DNA of 54,649 bases from the NCBI GenBank assembly GCA_022448605.1, contig JAKVCM010000017.1, positions 1 to 54,649 of the forward strand. The letters are read 5' to 3'. Below are positions 37,026 to 47,051 of this stretch, in pieces. Made by a program: the position numbers and the translations under genes. The stretch is from Puniceicoccaceae bacterium. GTDB taxonomy: Bacteria; Verrucomicrobiota; Verrucomicrobiia; Opitutales; Coraliomargaritaceae. Positions within the stretch are counted from its first letter, which is position 1, and the number at the start of each line of letters is the position of its first letter. Below the pieces are notes generated by a model. That model did not search any database, was not told the DNA's origin, and saw only the letters and a list, made by a program, of their open reading frames with translations.

Positions 37026-39512
37026 ATGGAACCTATGAATAACTTTACTCCACGTGCTCAACAAGTCTTGGCGCTGGCCCGCAAGGAGGCCGATCGTTTC
37101 CATCACAACTATGTGGGTACTGAGCACCTTTTACTCGGTCTGATTAACCTTGGACAAGGTGTTGCTGTCAATGTACTCCAAAAAATGGATCTCGACCTTC
37201 AGACGGTGCGCGCTGCTGTCGAGAAGCAAGTTGGTACTGGTCCCGAGAGCAAGCCGTCTGGCAACATTCCTTATACGCCACGAGTCAAAAAAGTATTAGC
37301 TCTCGCGGGTAAAGAAGCCAAAGCCTTGAACCACTCTTATGTCGGTACAGAGCACATACTCCTCGGTCTCCTGCGTGAAGGTGAAGGCGTCGCCGCGCGC
37401 GTCCTCAAATCCCTCGATGTAGATATCGAGCGTTGTCGAAACGAAATTCTTGCTGAGCTGGATCCAAATTTTTCTGGTGAGACAGGAGAGGCCGCCACAG
37501 CTGGCTCCAAAACTAGTGGTGTTGATGACAAGAAAGACAGTAAGACACCTGCTCTTAAAGCATTTGGTCGCGACCTTACCGAACTTGCTAAAAATGGAGA
37601 GCTCGACCCAGTCATTGGTCGCAGTGATGAGATCCGCCGAGTAGTCCAGATTCTTTGCCGCCGCACTAAGAATAACCCAGTGCTCATTGGAGAAGCCGGT
37701 GTCGGCAAGACCGCGATTATCGAAGGTCTTGCTCAAGAAATTTCCTCTGGCACCGTGCCCGAAATCCTCGCGGACAAGCGCCTGATTACTCTAGACCTCG
37801 CCCTAATGGTGGCTGGAACCAAGTATCGTGGCCAATTTGAAGAACGCATCAAAGCTGTCATGGATGAAATTCGTCGTGCCAAGAATGTTATCATCTTTAT
37901 AGATGAGCTACACACGATCGTCGGCGCAGGTGCAGCCGAAGGTGCTATGGATGCGTCTAACATTTTCAAGCCTGCGCTCAGTCGTGGCGAGCTACAATGC
38001 ATAGGTGCGACGACCTTGGCTGAATACCGCAAACACATCGAAAAGGATAGTGCGCTTGATCGCCGCTTCCAATCCGTGAAAGTCGAAGCGCCTTCAATTG
38101 AAGACACGATCCTCATCCTCAAGGGTATCCGCGGCAAATACGAAGATCATCACAAGGTCGAATTCACCGACAGTGCACTTGACGCCGCCGCCAAGCTCTC
38201 CGAGCGCTATATCACCACACGCTTCCTTCCCGATAAAGCGATCGATATCCTTGATGAGGCTGGTGCCCGTGCCCGTATTGAGTCACTCAAACAGCCAGTC
38301 GAGTTTGAAACCATGGCCGCTGAGATAGATGAGGTCTGCGCCAAGAAAGAGGATGCCATTTCCAAGCAACATTTCGAAGGCGCGGCTAAATACCGCGACG
38401 AAGAGAAGCAGCTACGTAAAAAACAGACTGACGTGATCGAAGAGTGGAAGAAGACTCGTGAAGAGAACCGCCTCGTCGTCGACGAAGAGGAAATGCTCCA
38501 GGTAGTCGCCGCATGGACTGGCATTCCACTATCTAAAATGGAGGAGGCTGAGAGCAAGAAGTTGCTTAAGCTAGAATCTGTGCTACAAAGCGAAGTTATT
38601 GGACAGACGATCGCGACCGAAGTCATTTCGAAAGCCCTTCGTCGTTCCCGCGCCGATCTCAAAGATCCCAAGCGTCCGATTGGCTCCTTTATGTTCCTAG
38701 GTCCTACTGGTGTTGGAAAGACACTGCTTGCTAAAGTTTTGGCTGAGGAGATGTTTGGCGATAAAGATGCCATCATTCAGATCGATATGTCTGAATATAT
38801 GGAAAAATTTGCCGTCTCCCGCCTTGTCGGTTCGCCGCCCGGTTACGTCGGCTACGATGAGGGTGGCCAACTGACAGAAGCCGTTCGCCGTAAGCCTTAT
38901 TCCGTCGTGCTCTTCGATGAAATCGAGAAAGCTCACCCCGACGTCGTCCAATTGCTCCTACAAGTTCTCGAGGAAGGCCGATTAACCGACAGCCTTGGTC
39001 GTAAAATCGACTTTCGTAATACCATTTTAATCATGACGTCAAATGTCGGCGCGGACATCCTCCAGCGCAACACATCGATGGGTTTCGGAGTTGAGAGCAA
39101 TGCCGAGAACGAGTATGAAAAAGTCCGTGAAAAGATCTTAGATGAGACTAAGCGAGTCTTTAAGCCGGAGTTCCTCAATCGGCTGAACGACCTTGTCATC
39201 TTCAAATCACTCGCTCGTGAGGACATGACCGAGATCGTCGATTTAGAGCTACGAAATGTCGCTACTCGCCTCAAAGAGCGTGAGTTATCGTTCGAATTTT
39301 CCAAAGAGTGCAAGGACTTTCTGATCGACAAAGGGTATGACGAAAAATACGGTGCACGCCCACTACGACGCGCAGTTGAAAAGTATCTAGAGGACTCCCT
39401 AGCCGAAGCTATACTAGCGGGAGAGATCAAACCAGGTGAAGTTATCAAAGTCACAGTCGACGAGGAATCCAAAAGTCTTGAGTTTAAACAAGATCAGCCT
39501 GTCTCTTCCTAA
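37026..39512 (+). CDS. clpC: ClpC-type AAA+ unfoldase
   Basis: Hexameric unfoldase that feeds substrates, including phosphoarginine-tagged proteins, to ClpP. The 828 residues show the double N-terminal Clp repeat (about 1-145, each with G-T-E-H-(L/I)-L-L-G-L), the first AAA+ module with Walker A G-E-A-G-V-G-K-T at 222-229, and a short middle domain with a UVR-like segment (about 425-460). The second module has Walker A G-P-T-G-V-G-K-T at 559-566. The S-M-G-F-G loop fits a ClpP-docking tripeptide. The short middle domain separates it from ClpB. The neighbours mcsA and mcsB support the ClpC assignment; clpP is not in the window. Confidence 0.95.
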   Translation: MEPMNNFTPRAQQVLALARKEADRFHHNYVGTEHLLLGLINLGQGVAVNVLQKMDLDLQTVRAAVEKQVGTGPESKPSGNIPYTPRVKKVLALAGKEAKALNHSYVGTEHILLGLLREGEGVAARVLKSLDVDIERCRNEILAELDPNFSGETGEAATAGSKTSGVDDKKDSKTPALKAFGRDLTELAKNGELDPVIGRSDEIRRVVQILCRRTKNNPVLIGEAGVGKTAIIEGLAQEISSGTVPEILADKRLITLDLALMVAGTKYRGQFEERIKAVMDEIRRAKNVIIFIDELHTIVGAGAAEGAMDASNIFKPALSRGELQCIGATTLAEYRKHIEKDSALDRRFQSVKVEAPSIEDTILILKGIRGKYEDHHKVEFTDSALDAAAKLSERYITTRFLPDKAIDILDEAGARARIESLKQPVEFETMAAEIDEVCAKKEDAISKQHFEGAAKYRDEEKQLRKKQTDVIEEWKKTREENRLVVDEEEMLQVVAAWTGIPLSKMEEAESKKLLKLESVLQSEVIGQTIATEVISKALRRSRADLKDPKRPIGSFMFLGPTGVGKTLLAKVLAEEMFGDKDAIIQIDMSEYMEKFAVSRLVGSPPGYVGYDEGGQLTEAVRRKPYSVVLFDEIEKAHPDVVQLLLQVLEEGRLTDSLGRKIDFRNTILIMTSNVGADILQRNTSMGFGVESNAENEYEKVREKILDETKRVFKPEFLNRLNDLVIFKSLAREDMTEIVDLELRNVATRLKERELSFEFSKECKDFLIDKGYDEKYGARPLRRAVEKYLEDSLAEAILAGEIKPGEVIKVTVDEESKSLEFKQDQPVSS

Positions 39513-39753
39513 GCGCAAGGATGGGTGAAGCGTGGAAGTTCGCATTGTTCCTTTCGCATCGTCGAGTTTGAAACAATGTAGGCACTAAGTCCTCGAGTCC
39601 GAGCTTTAAAATCTATCAATAGCGGGAATGTCTTAAGCAAGAATTGCTGTGATTTAGCGTGCTTTCGGCATTGACCTCGATTTTACATGGAATTTGCTAG
39701 TTACGTGCTAAAAGCCACTTTAAGCTATTAACTAAGGTTCCTGAAAAGTTAAC

Positions 39754-41718
39754 ATGACTATTGATAATTCTTCTATGGAGTCGGTCTCGCACGAGGAACG
39801 TAAATTCTCCCCTTCTTCTGAATTTGTAGATGCTGCCCATATTAGTGGGGATAAGGCCTATCGGGCGCTCTACGAAAAGAGTATTCAAGACCCCGAAGCC
39901 TTTTGGGCAGAAGCGGCTGGAGAGCTTCACTGGTTCAGAAAGTGGGACACAGTGCTCGACGGAGCCAATGCGCCATTTTTCAAATGGTTTGATGGTAGCC
40001 GCACAAATCTTTCTTATAATTGCCTCGACCGTCACATCGATGCGGGTCTAGGCGATAAGATTGCTATTCACTGGGAGGGCGAGCCTGGTGATTCGCGTGA
40101 TATAACATACGCGCAACTCCATATTGAGGTCTGTCGCCTTGCGAATGCCCTCAAAGTGCGTGGTGTGCAAAAGGGCGATCGGATCGCAGTCTATTTACCG
40201 ATGATTCCTGAGTTGGCCATCTCAGTACTCGCTTGTGCGCGTATTGGTGCTGTGCACTCCGTTATTTTTGCTGGCTTTTCAGCCGACTCAATTCGTGACC
40301 GCATACTTGATAGTGAGACGCGTATGGTTATCACGGCAGATGGCGGCTACCGTCGTGGCAAGGTGCTGGAGCTTAAGAAGATTGTTGATGAAGGTGTAAT
40401 GACTTGCGACTGCGTACAAGATGTAATCGTGGTTAAACGTGGTGGAGATCATTTGGTTGATTGCCCAATGATGGACGGCCGTGACAGTTGGTATCACAAT
40501 CTCGTCGCTAATGTGGACGATAATTGTCCCGCCGAAGAAATGGATGCTGAAGATTTGCTATTCCTACTCTACACGAGTGGCACGACGGGTAAGCCTAAAG
40601 GAATCATGCACACCACGGCGGGTTACCAAGTGTATAGCTACCTTACTTCAAAGTATGTTTTTGACTTAAAGCAAGACGATGTTTATTGGTGTACCGCGGA
40701 TGTAGGTTGGATCACAGGGCACACTTACATTGTCTATGGAATCATGCAGAACGGCGTCACTCAAGTGATGTATGAGGGTGCTCCGAATCACCCTGACGAG
40801 GGGCGCTTTTGGGAGATTATTGAGAAGTATAAGGTTTCCATTTTTTACACTGCACCGACTGCGATCCGTGCCTTCATGAAGTGGGGTAATGATTGGGTAA
40901 CAGGTAAGGATATTTCTTCGCTCCGCCTACTCGGCACGGTTGGGGAACCGATCAACCCCGAAGCTTGGATCTGGTACCACAAGATGATCGGTGCAGAGCG
41001 TTGCCCGATTGTGGACACTTGGTGGCAGACCGAGACGGGTGGTCACATGCTCACACCGATGCCAGGTGCGACCGCGACAAAGCCTGGTTGCGCAACGGTT
41101 CCATTCTTCGGAGTCGAACCAGCAATTTTATTGGACGATGGTAGCGAAGTTGAAGCAGGCATTTTAGCCATAAAGAAACCATGGCCGGGAATGCTGCGTG
41201 GTATTTATGGCGATCCACAGCGTTATAAAGATACCTACTGGTGTAAGTGGGGCGGAAAGTATTATTTTCCTGGAGACGGCGCACGTTGCGATGAGGATGG
41301 ATATATTTGGATTCTAGGTCGTGTCGACGACGTGGTCAACGTTTCGGGCCATCGTATTGGTACCGCGGAGTTAGAGAGTGTCTTCGTCGAGCATCAAGAC
41401 GTGGCCGAATCCGCAGTGGTCGGTATTTCCCATGAGATTAAAGGTCAAGGGCTTGTTGCCTTCGTCACTGTAATTGACGGTCGCGATCAAGACGAGAATC
41501 TACGTAATGAACTCGTGGCAATGATCGATAAGGGCATCGGCAAGTTTGCTCGGCCTGAACGTATTCTCTTTTCATCGGATCTACCTAAAACACGCTCTGG
41601 TAAGATTATGCGCCGGATTCTGCGCGACATCGCGGAGGGTAAAGACTTGGGCAATGTAACGACTTTGGCTGATCCGACAGTGGTAGAAGATTTGCAGAAG
41701 CAATACTTGAAGGCCTAG
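39754..41718 (+). CDS. acs: Acetyl-CoA synthetase
   Basis: AMP-forming ligase that activates acetate to acetyl-CoA in the cytosol. The 654 residues match bacterial Acs. Motifs in order: L-L-Y-T-S-G-T-T-G-K-P-K-G near residue 270 (ATP binding), T-W-W-Q-T-E-T-G near residue 425, G-R-V-D-D-V-V-N-V-S-G-H-R hinge, and P-K-T-R-S-G-K-I-M-R-R near the end. The last contains the catalytic lysine, whose acetylation inactivates the enzyme in other bacteria. It is a single gene after a 241-bp gap with no visible structure. Confidence 0.95.
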   Translation: MTIDNSSMESVSHEERKFSPSSEFVDAAHISGDKAYRALYEKSIQDPEAFWAEAAGELHWFRKWDTVLDGANAPFFKWFDGSRTNLSYNCLDRHIDAGLGDKIAIHWEGEPGDSRDITYAQLHIEVCRLANALKVRGVQKGDRIAVYLPMIPELAISVLACARIGAVHSVIFAGFSADSIRDRILDSETRMVITADGGYRRGKVLELKKIVDEGVMTCDCVQDVIVVKRGGDHLVDCPMMDGRDSWYHNLVANVDDNCPAEEMDAEDLLFLLYTSGTTGKPKGIMHTTAGYQVYSYLTSKYVFDLKQDDVYWCTADVGWITGHTYIVYGIMQNGVTQVMYEGAPNHPDEGRFWEIIEKYKVSIFYTAPTAIRAFMKWGNDWVTGKDISSLRLLGTVGEPINPEAWIWYHKMIGAERCPIVDTWWQTETGGHMLTPMPGATATKPGCATVPFFGVEPAILLDDGSEVEAGILAIKKPWPGMLRGIYGDPQRYKDTYWCKWGGKYYFPGDGARCDEDGYIWILGRVDDVVNVSGHRIGTAELESVFVEHQDVAESAVVGISHEIKGQGLVAFVTVIDGRDQDENLRNELVAMIDKGIGKFARPERILFSSDLPKTRSGKIMRRILRDIAEGKDLGNVTTLADPTVVEDLQKQYLKA

Positions 41719-41787
41719 ATCGCGGGACATATTAAGAACGTTTCTCACATGCGTTACTGGGATACCCTTCTTAGCAAAATGGGGTAG

Positions 41788-42597
41788 TCATTTCAAACTA
41801 GCATCACCGTGGGTCGTCTTCTTTGGATCTGCGCCGTGGAGCACATCTTCGAGCTTCAGTCCAGTCATACTTTTGATGCCCTTGAGTAAATGCATCAGTA
41901 CGATCATCATAATCGTCATGCTTGGGATTGCGATGACTGGCCAGCTCCATGCCATCATTTTACTCACTTCGGAATTAAACGCATCGCTACCGCTAGGGCT
42001 GACTACGATCCAGCGAGCAAGAAAGTAATTTAAGATACCACTTAATAAAAAAGAGCCTGCTAGCAGCCATGTGCAGCGTACAAGCAAACGATCAAAGGCA
42101 CTGACCGAATCGTGTCTTACAAGTGCGGCATGTACCTTATTTACATTAATGAGCTCGGGGCTGTAGAGAAGCGTGCGGATGAGCGGGTAGGGTGTTTTCA
42201 AAGAAATCAATACCGCAATACCTAGTAAAAGAGGGATAGCAGCCTCTTTTACCGCAAACCATTCAGTTGAAATTTCCAGGACTCCAATGCCTCCAGTTAA
42301 AAGAACACTAATTAAGCCGAGGATCGAAAAAATGTTATACTTCGAGCGCTTAACGTAGTCGTAGATGAAATAACCGACAGGAAAGGCGATCGCAAGGAGA
42401 AGCACACCGACCGCTACATTTTCGAAGTAAAGCTCAAGGTAGGATCCGAACCATTGCTTACCCTTGTTGAGTAGTAGGATCGGTAGGATTAGGTTGAAAC
42501 CTATGTTCAGGAAAGTATTTTCCTTCTTATCGTCTTTCTTTTTGGGCGGTTCCGGATTATCGGAAATAGACGAGTTGATGTGTTGCAGATGAGACAT
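41788..42597 (-). CDS. VC0807-like integral membrane protein, function unknown
   Basis: About 269 residues when started at the ATG at 42597; the frame extends to 42654, but that would run further into the divergent coaB. A hydrophilic Pro/Lys/Asp head ([11 protein letters not shown]) is followed by about six hydrophobic helices. The run [13 protein letters not shown] and the spacing of helices recall VC0807-like proteins, which have no proven function. The start lies about 25 bp from the coaB start, so the two transcripts must overlap at their 5' ends or share very compact promoters. Confidence 0.55.
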   Translation of the reverse strand: MSHLQHINSSISDNPEPPKKKDDKKENTFLNIGFNLILPILLLNKGKQWFGSYLELYFENVAVGVLLLAIAFPVGYFIYDYVKRSKYNIFSILGLISVLLTGGIGVLEISTEWFAVKEAAIPLLLGIAVLISLKTPYPLIRTLLYSPELINVNKVHAALVRHDSVSAFDRLLVRCTWLLAGSFLLSGILNYFLARWIVVSPSGSDAFNSEVSKMMAWSWPVIAIPSMTIMMIVLMHLLKGIKSMTGLKLEDVLHGADPKKTTHGDASLK

Positions 42598-42622
42598 GAG
42601 TTCACTTAGAGTTTTAATGCTT

Positions 42623-43270
42623 ATGTCGAATGCAAGCTCTATTCGTTGTCTCATTACTGCGGGTCCTACCCGTGAGTTTATTGATCCGGTACGCTATATC
42701 AGCAATCCTTCGACAGGTAAAATGGGTTTTTCCATTGCCAGAGCCGCTATTGAAGCGGGCTGGAACGTTGATCTCGTGGCCGGTCCTGTCGCTCTTGAAG
42801 AGCCAAACGGTGCCATTCTTTACCCAGTTGTGACCGCCGAAGAAATGTTTCTTCAGGTCGACACACTCTTCGACGCTTGCGATATCCTCATTATGACGGC
42901 GGCGGTCTGCGACTTCCGTCCTATTATGCACCACACACATAAAGAGAAAAAGGGCGACGCCTCTATGAATATCGAGTTCGAGCGTACTGCAGACATTCTA
43001 AAAATCATGTCCGAGCGTAAAGCGCACCAGACTGTGGTCGGTTTTTCAGCTGAAACGAGAGATGTGGTCAGCTATGCCAAGGAAAAGTTAGTATCTAAGA
43101 AATTAGACTACATCGTAGCCAACGAAGTTGGCAAACTAGGCTCAGGATTCGCTGCGGATATGAACGAAGTGGTTCTGATTGCTGCCGACGGAAGTTCCGT
43201 CAAGTTAGGTCCTAGTACTAAATCGGCCATTGCTGAGGAACTGATACAACTCGTTACGCCCGTGAAATAA
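42623..43270 (+). CDS. coaB: Stand-alone phosphopantothenate-cysteine ligase
   Basis: Joins 4'-phosphopantothenate and cysteine in coenzyme A synthesis. Most bacteria carry CoaB fused behind the decarboxylase CoaC; here only the CoaB domain is present (about 215 residues). The signature is [15 protein letters not shown], then S-N-P-S-T-G-K-M-G near residue 28, with V-G-F-S-A-E-T and Y-I-V-A-N-E-V downstream. Starts at 42596 and 42617 are also open; I chose 42623 because it sits just before the first conserved strand. A separate coaC must lie elsewhere. It is divergent from the membrane protein gene. Confidence 0.85.
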   Translation: MSNASSIRCLITAGPTREFIDPVRYISNPSTGKMGFSIARAAIEAGWNVDLVAGPVALEEPNGAILYPVVTAEEMFLQVDTLFDACDILIMTAAVCDFRPIMHHTHKEKKGDASMNIEFERTADILKIMSERKAHQTVVGFSAETRDVVSYAKEKLVSKKLDYIVANEVGKLGSGFAADMNEVVLIAADGSSVKLGPSTKSAIAEELIQLVTPVK

Positions 43271-43310
43271 TGGCTTTTATCCTTCAACTATTATATTTTA
43301 ACTTCTTCTA

Positions 43311-44480
43311 ATGAAAAACACCGGACTCGAAAAAATACTTGGGCGGATCGAGGATCTTGATTCGGTGAATCTGGGCATCCTTGTGCAGCGCCTTGCGCGC
43401 GAGCGAAAGATGCAGGAGACCGTCTTCAATACGATTCAGGATGGCGTTATAGTGATCGATTCGGATGGAGTAGTACAATATGCAAATGACGCTGCTCTGG
43501 GATTGATCGGCCTCAAGGGTAACGATATTGGTGTCACCAGACTCTGGAAAATGGTGCCTGATTTAGCTAAATCGATCGATCTTGAGACGGTAATGGGAGA
43601 AAAGAAATCAGCTCCCGTTCTCTCGCGTGAGATCGAACTTAATTACCCCGATCATCGTGTGGTGCGTCTCTACATGGTTCCAATCGACGCGCAAGTCGGC
43701 CACGATGATAGTGGAGGTTACGTCATCGTATTGTCTGACGTAACTGAAGAACGCGTTTCCATGGAGGAACGGCTCGAAAGCGAAAGGATTGACTCTATCG
43801 TTCGCCTAGCCGCAGGAGTAGCTCACGAACTGGGAAATCCGCTTAATTCGTTAACTATTCATTTACAACTCATCGAGCGTAAGCTTAAGAATTTGGCTAA
43901 GCAGCCAGACGCTACGAAGTTGACCGAGTCCTTACAGGTCTGTCAAGGTGAGGTAGAGCGACTAGACGGCATCATAACGCACTTTCTCAAGGCGATAAGG
44001 CCACAGAAGCTCGAGTTGAATGAGCTTGATCTGTTGGGGCTCGTGGAAGATGTGCTTCGCGTTCAGGAGGCGGAGTTGAGTAACCGGAAACTCGATGTGA
44101 AAGTTGAGGTCAATGATGATTTACCTATAATTCTTGGTGATCGAGATCAAATTAAGCAGGCCTTTTTTAATCTAATTAAGAACGCGATGGAAGCCATGCA
44201 GCCTAGCGGAAGTTTGCGAATTCTCGCGCGCTGCGACGACGACTACGTTTATTTGCAATTCGTTGATAACGGCTCAGGTATTTCTGAGGAAGATCTTTCC
44301 AAGGTTTTCCAAGCCTATTATACTACGAAAGAAGAAGGCCATGGACTTGGTATGATGATTGTTGAGCGTATTATGCGCGAACACGGCGGGCACATTAACA
44401 TTGAATCGCGGAAAGAAGCGGGCACAGCCATCACGTTGCAGTTTCCCCAGCAACATCGACGAACAAGGTTACTCGAGTAA
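43311..44480 (+). CDS. PAS-domain sensor histidine kinase, NtrB-like
   Basis: A 389-residue soluble kinase with no membrane helix. A PAS domain (about 33-150: [14 protein letters not shown]) is followed by the dimerisation and phosphoacceptor domain with H172 in [14 protein letters not shown]. The ATPase domain has [10 protein letters not shown] (N box), D-N-G-S-G-I (G1) and G-H-G-L-G-M (G2). This soluble PAS-HisKA-HATPase form resembles NtrB-class kinases, which usually pair with sigma-54 activators. No response regulator is adjacent, so it is an orphan whose partner is unknown. It follows coaB by 40 bp. Confidence 0.87.
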   Translation: MKNTGLEKILGRIEDLDSVNLGILVQRLARERKMQETVFNTIQDGVIVIDSDGVVQYANDAALGLIGLKGNDIGVTRLWKMVPDLAKSIDLETVMGEKKSAPVLSREIELNYPDHRVVRLYMVPIDAQVGHDDSGGYVIVLSDVTEERVSMEERLESERIDSIVRLAAGVAHELGNPLNSLTIHLQLIERKLKNLAKQPDATKLTESLQVCQGEVERLDGIITHFLKAIRPQKLELNELDLLGLVEDVLRVQEAELSNRKLDVKVEVNDDLPIILGDRDQIKQAFFNLIKNAMEAMQPSGSLRILARCDDDYVYLQFVDNGSGISEEDLSKVFQAYYTTKEEGHGLGMMIVERIMREHGGHINIESRKEAGTAITLQFPQQHRRTRLLE

Positions 44481-44617
44481 GTTTGAACTACATATTCAAG
44501 TGGTCTTGGATGCAAAGGGAATGATCTGAGAACCGACATATACATTATCAGTTGTGGCACTACCTTTTTCGAAAAGATTGACATTATTCAGCTAAAGATT
44601 ATACTAATTACTCCCAG

Positions 44618-45220
44618 ATGAGCACTGCTCTAAAATATCGAGTTCTGGTTTTAAACAGGCTATGGCAACCAGTAAACATTGTTGGCGTTGCGCGAGCTTT
44701 CAGCCTTTTGCTTCAAGACCATGCTCAAGTCATTTATACTGGGGACGAAAATTTCCGTCTGATGAACTCGGTTGCTTGGCTAGCACTCTCCAAGGAGGCT
44801 TCACCAAAGGACAGTGAAGCCTACATCCAGACTGTTCGTTTACGGATACGGCTGCCTAAGGTCCTGCTTCTTCGCAACTACGACAAGTTACCAACTCAAG
44901 AAATTAAGTTTACGCGGGACAATCTTTTCGAGCGAGATGATTATCGCTGTCAATATTGCGGTAACCATTTCGATGCAGTGAATTTAAATATGGATCACGT
45001 CATTCCGCGTGATCGTGGCGGGCGGACATCTTGGGAGAATATCGTCACATCATGCATTAAATGTAATTCGCGCAAAGCAAACCGCCTGCCGCATCAAGCA
45101 AACATGCACTTAATTCGTAAGCCCGAACGCCCAAAATGGCGGCCATTTGTCAGTTCTTTAATCGGGCAAAGTTATGACTCGGATTGGGACCATTTTATAA
45201 ATCTGAAAAAGCCAGCGTAG
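44618..45220 (+). CDS. HNH endonuclease family protein
   Basis: A 200-residue protein with the N-terminal block V-L-V-L-N-R-L-W-Q-P-V-N-I that marks a widespread stand-alone HNH family. The HNH core (about 108-160) has Y-R-C-Q-Y-C-G, then M-D-H-V-I-P-R-D-R-G-G, W-E-N-I-V and C-I-K-C-N-S-R-K. Both zinc-binding CxxC pairs and the His-Asn-His set are intact. The biological role of this family is not established; it is not next to toxin, phage or restriction genes here, so I do not infer defence. Confidence 0.85.
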   Translation: MSTALKYRVLVLNRLWQPVNIVGVARAFSLLLQDHAQVIYTGDENFRLMNSVAWLALSKEASPKDSEAYIQTVRLRIRLPKVLLLRNYDKLPTQEIKFTRDNLFERDDYRCQYCGNHFDAVNLNMDHVIPRDRGGRTSWENIVTSCIKCNSRKANRLPHQANMHLIRKPERPKWRPFVSSLIGQSYDSDWDHFINLKKPA

Positions 45221-45572
45221 GTTCAATTTTTGAATTTGCATACTTGCATTTTTAAATTCGCCAAGGTGGAACACCCACCAATGGAATTAAAAAACTTAGG
45301 GTACTCCTTTAGTATCAGAACTGAAATAGCCACAAGCCTAGCATTACTAGGATGAGAATTATCAGTGTCACGGAAAGACTTTTACGTTCTTGTCTGGTTA
45401 GGCGCATACATGTACGCAATGCATGTTCTTTCACATTGGACAATATTTTTAAGTAAGGATTATACGTAGCGTCTTAGCGGTATTCATGCCAATACTTCAT
45501 TTATTAAGAATACCTGTTTTCATAAAACAATCTAAGTTTGAAACTTTTATACTCTTCTATTCACTATGTTGC
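45221..45572. other. Intergenic region after the HNH gene
   Basis: About 350 bp between two same-strand genes. It contains the small minus-strand frame at 45315-45407 and, near 45390-45430, a cluster of short palindromes (T-A-C-A-T-G-T-A, A-T-G-C-A-T). There is also an AT-rich imperfect hairpin just after the HNH stop. I see no clear terminator, repeat or RNA gene. Confidence 0.45.
45315..45407 (-). CDS. Possible 30-residue membrane peptide
   Basis: Short minus-strand frame, ATG at 45407 to TGA at 45315-45317. The product has a basic head (M-R-L-T-R-Q-E-R-K-S) and one long hydrophobic helix (L-I-I-L-I-L-V-M-L-G-L-W-L-F), a very peptide-like layout for an intergenic frame. No convincing ribosome site is seen. 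Treat as a candidate only. Confidence 0.35.
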   Translation of the reverse strand: MRLTRQERKSLSVTLIILILVMLGLWLFQF

Positions 45573-46136
45573 ATGAATTTGGTTGCTTCTTTACTGCTTA
45601 CACTGGTCATTTTAACTTTTTTCACTGCTTGTGTAAATACATCGCCTTACAGCGAATTCGTCGAAACGGTAAAATTCAGTTCGCTCGATACCTTCAGTTT
45701 CGAGAAGACGCTGATCACAGGTATGGATTTTCGAGAATCAGAGGAGTTGCTTCTCGAGGAGCTTTCCAAGCAAATAATTGTCGAAGAGTTACAATTGCGG
45801 GGTTTTGAACCTGACCCTGCCGACGCTGATTTCTTCGCCGTAGTGAAATGGAAGAAGTCAGTCAGTATCTATGCAAACCCTTATGATCACATCGATCCCT
45901 ACAGTAAGGTGATCGATCGTCGTGACGATCCAACTAGTCGATTCGCCTCACGCCTACACCTGACACTTGAAATCTATGAGAACAGCACTCGTAATCTTTT
46001 CTGGCGGAAGAAATTACCTAACATCTTTGACGCGTTGCAGCTAACAGAAAAGCGTGTCACTGACTCGCTCAAGTTAGCTATCAAAAATTTCCCCCAGCAT
46101 ATTGTGAAAGACCCGAACCTACCGAGTATACAGTAG
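45573..46136 (+). CDS. DUF4136-like lipoprotein
   Basis: The frame is open from 45486, but the ATG at 45573 gives a proper lipoprotein signal (M-N-L-V-A-S-L-L-L-T-L-V-I-L-T-F-F-T-A-C), so I take this start (187 residues). The residue before -2 is Phe rather than Leu, a slightly weak lipobox. The mature part has L-D-T-F-S-F-E-K near the N-terminus and a central D-F-F-A-V-V-K-W strand, as in DUF4136 lipoproteins. The function of that family is unknown. It is convergent with the hydrolase gene. Confidence 0.62.
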   Translation: MNLVASLLLTLVILTFFTACVNTSPYSEFVETVKFSSLDTFSFEKTLITGMDFRESEELLLEELSKQIIVEELQLRGFEPDPADADFFAVVKWKKSVSIYANPYDHIDPYSKVIDRRDDPTSRFASRLHLTLEIYENSTRNLFWRKKLPNIFDALQLTEKRVTDSLKLAIKNFPQHIVKDPNLPSIQ

Positions 46137-46152
46137 TCAGGTTTTCCTTTGA

Positions 46153-46899
46153 TTATTGCTCCGCTAGGAAGGCTTTAATAGCTTTTTCTACTGAATCAGA
46201 CTGCTCAAGGTGTGGCATGTGCGATGAATTTAGGATGCTTACATGGGAAGCTTTCGGTAAGACTTTTTGCATGCGTTGAGCAATGTTCGTATATTTCGTG
46301 TCTTTTTCGCCAGTTATGAGTAGGGCAGGCATAGCGAGTTTTCCTATTTCGGGCCAGAGATTAGGCGCACTGCCTTGTCCGAATTGTCGCAAACTTCTAG
46401 CTAGACCAACGGATGTATTTTCAAGTCGATTAGCCTGCATGAAGGCTCGATGATTGGTAGGTATTTCCTTCTGGCTACGTATAAGTGGCGTTTCTTGCCA
46501 TAATTCTAGGAATGTTTTCACGCCCAATCGTTCAATGGAATCTGCGAGTTCGGCGTCGGCAATACGGCGATCGCTACGGTTGGTCTCGTTTTCAATCCCA
46601 GGGTTGCCACTGATCAGGATGAGTGCATCCCACACATCAGGGTGATGCGTTGCGTGAAGAAGAGCGGCTCTTGCGCCCATCGAATAGCCTAGAAGAATTT
46701 TTTGAGTGGGTAATGCTAGCCGATAATGAATGAGTGCTTTGTTGATACAATCAAGAGTGCCTTTTGGGGAGCAGTCTAGTTGAGACTTTGGTCCATGTCC
46801 TGGAAGCTCGGGGCAGTGCCATTCGCCGCCAATTATTTGAGCGAGCGGGGCGAAGTCGGCACCGCAACCTGTAAATCCATGGAGGGCTAGGATAAACAT
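46153..46899 (-). CDS. Alpha/beta hydrolase, MenH-like
   Basis: A 248-residue alpha/beta-hydrolase. It begins L-A-L-H-G-F-T-G-C-G-A-D-F, contains C-P-E-L-P-G-H-G and the nucleophile elbow L-G-Y-S-M-G-A-R-A-A-L (Ser near residue 93), then a late aspartate in I-T-G-E-K-D-T and histidine in N-S-S-H-M-P-H. The G-Y-S-M-G-A-R motif and overall pattern match MenH, which makes 2-succinyl-6-hydroxy-2,4-cyclohexadiene-1-carboxylate in menaquinone synthesis. No other men gene is nearby, so a different hydrolase activity remains possible. Confidence 0.72.
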   Translation of the reverse strand: MFILALHGFTGCGADFAPLAQIIGGEWHCPELPGHGPKSQLDCSPKGTLDCINKALIHYRLALPTQKILLGYSMGARAALLHATHHPDVWDALILISGNPGIENETNRSDRRIADAELADSIERLGVKTFLELWQETPLIRSQKEIPTNHRAFMQANRLENTSVGLARSLRQFGQGSAPNLWPEIGKLAMPALLITGEKDTKYTNIAQRMQKVLPKASHVSILNSSHMPHLEQSDSVEKAIKAFLAEQ

Positions 46900-47051
46900 T
46901 CTAGAATAAAATTAGAGAGCAGTGATTGCGGAGTGAAATACAAAAAACTTCCTCATTTCTGAAATCGCTCTCAAAAATAATTAAAATGATAAATCCACTC
47001 TAAGGATTCCCTTATGAAGTGGTCGTTTTAATTTAAGAGTCCTGACGTAAA

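Noticed and set aside
38207..38776. Long antisense frame opposite clpC (189 codons)
   Set aside because: Serine-rich, low-complexity translation opposite a conserved AAA+ gene; a coding shadow.
44618..45220. HNH gene as part of a defence island or mobile element
   Set aside because: Neighbours are housekeeping genes, there is no integrase, transposase or repeat, and this HNH family is widespread on chromosomes.
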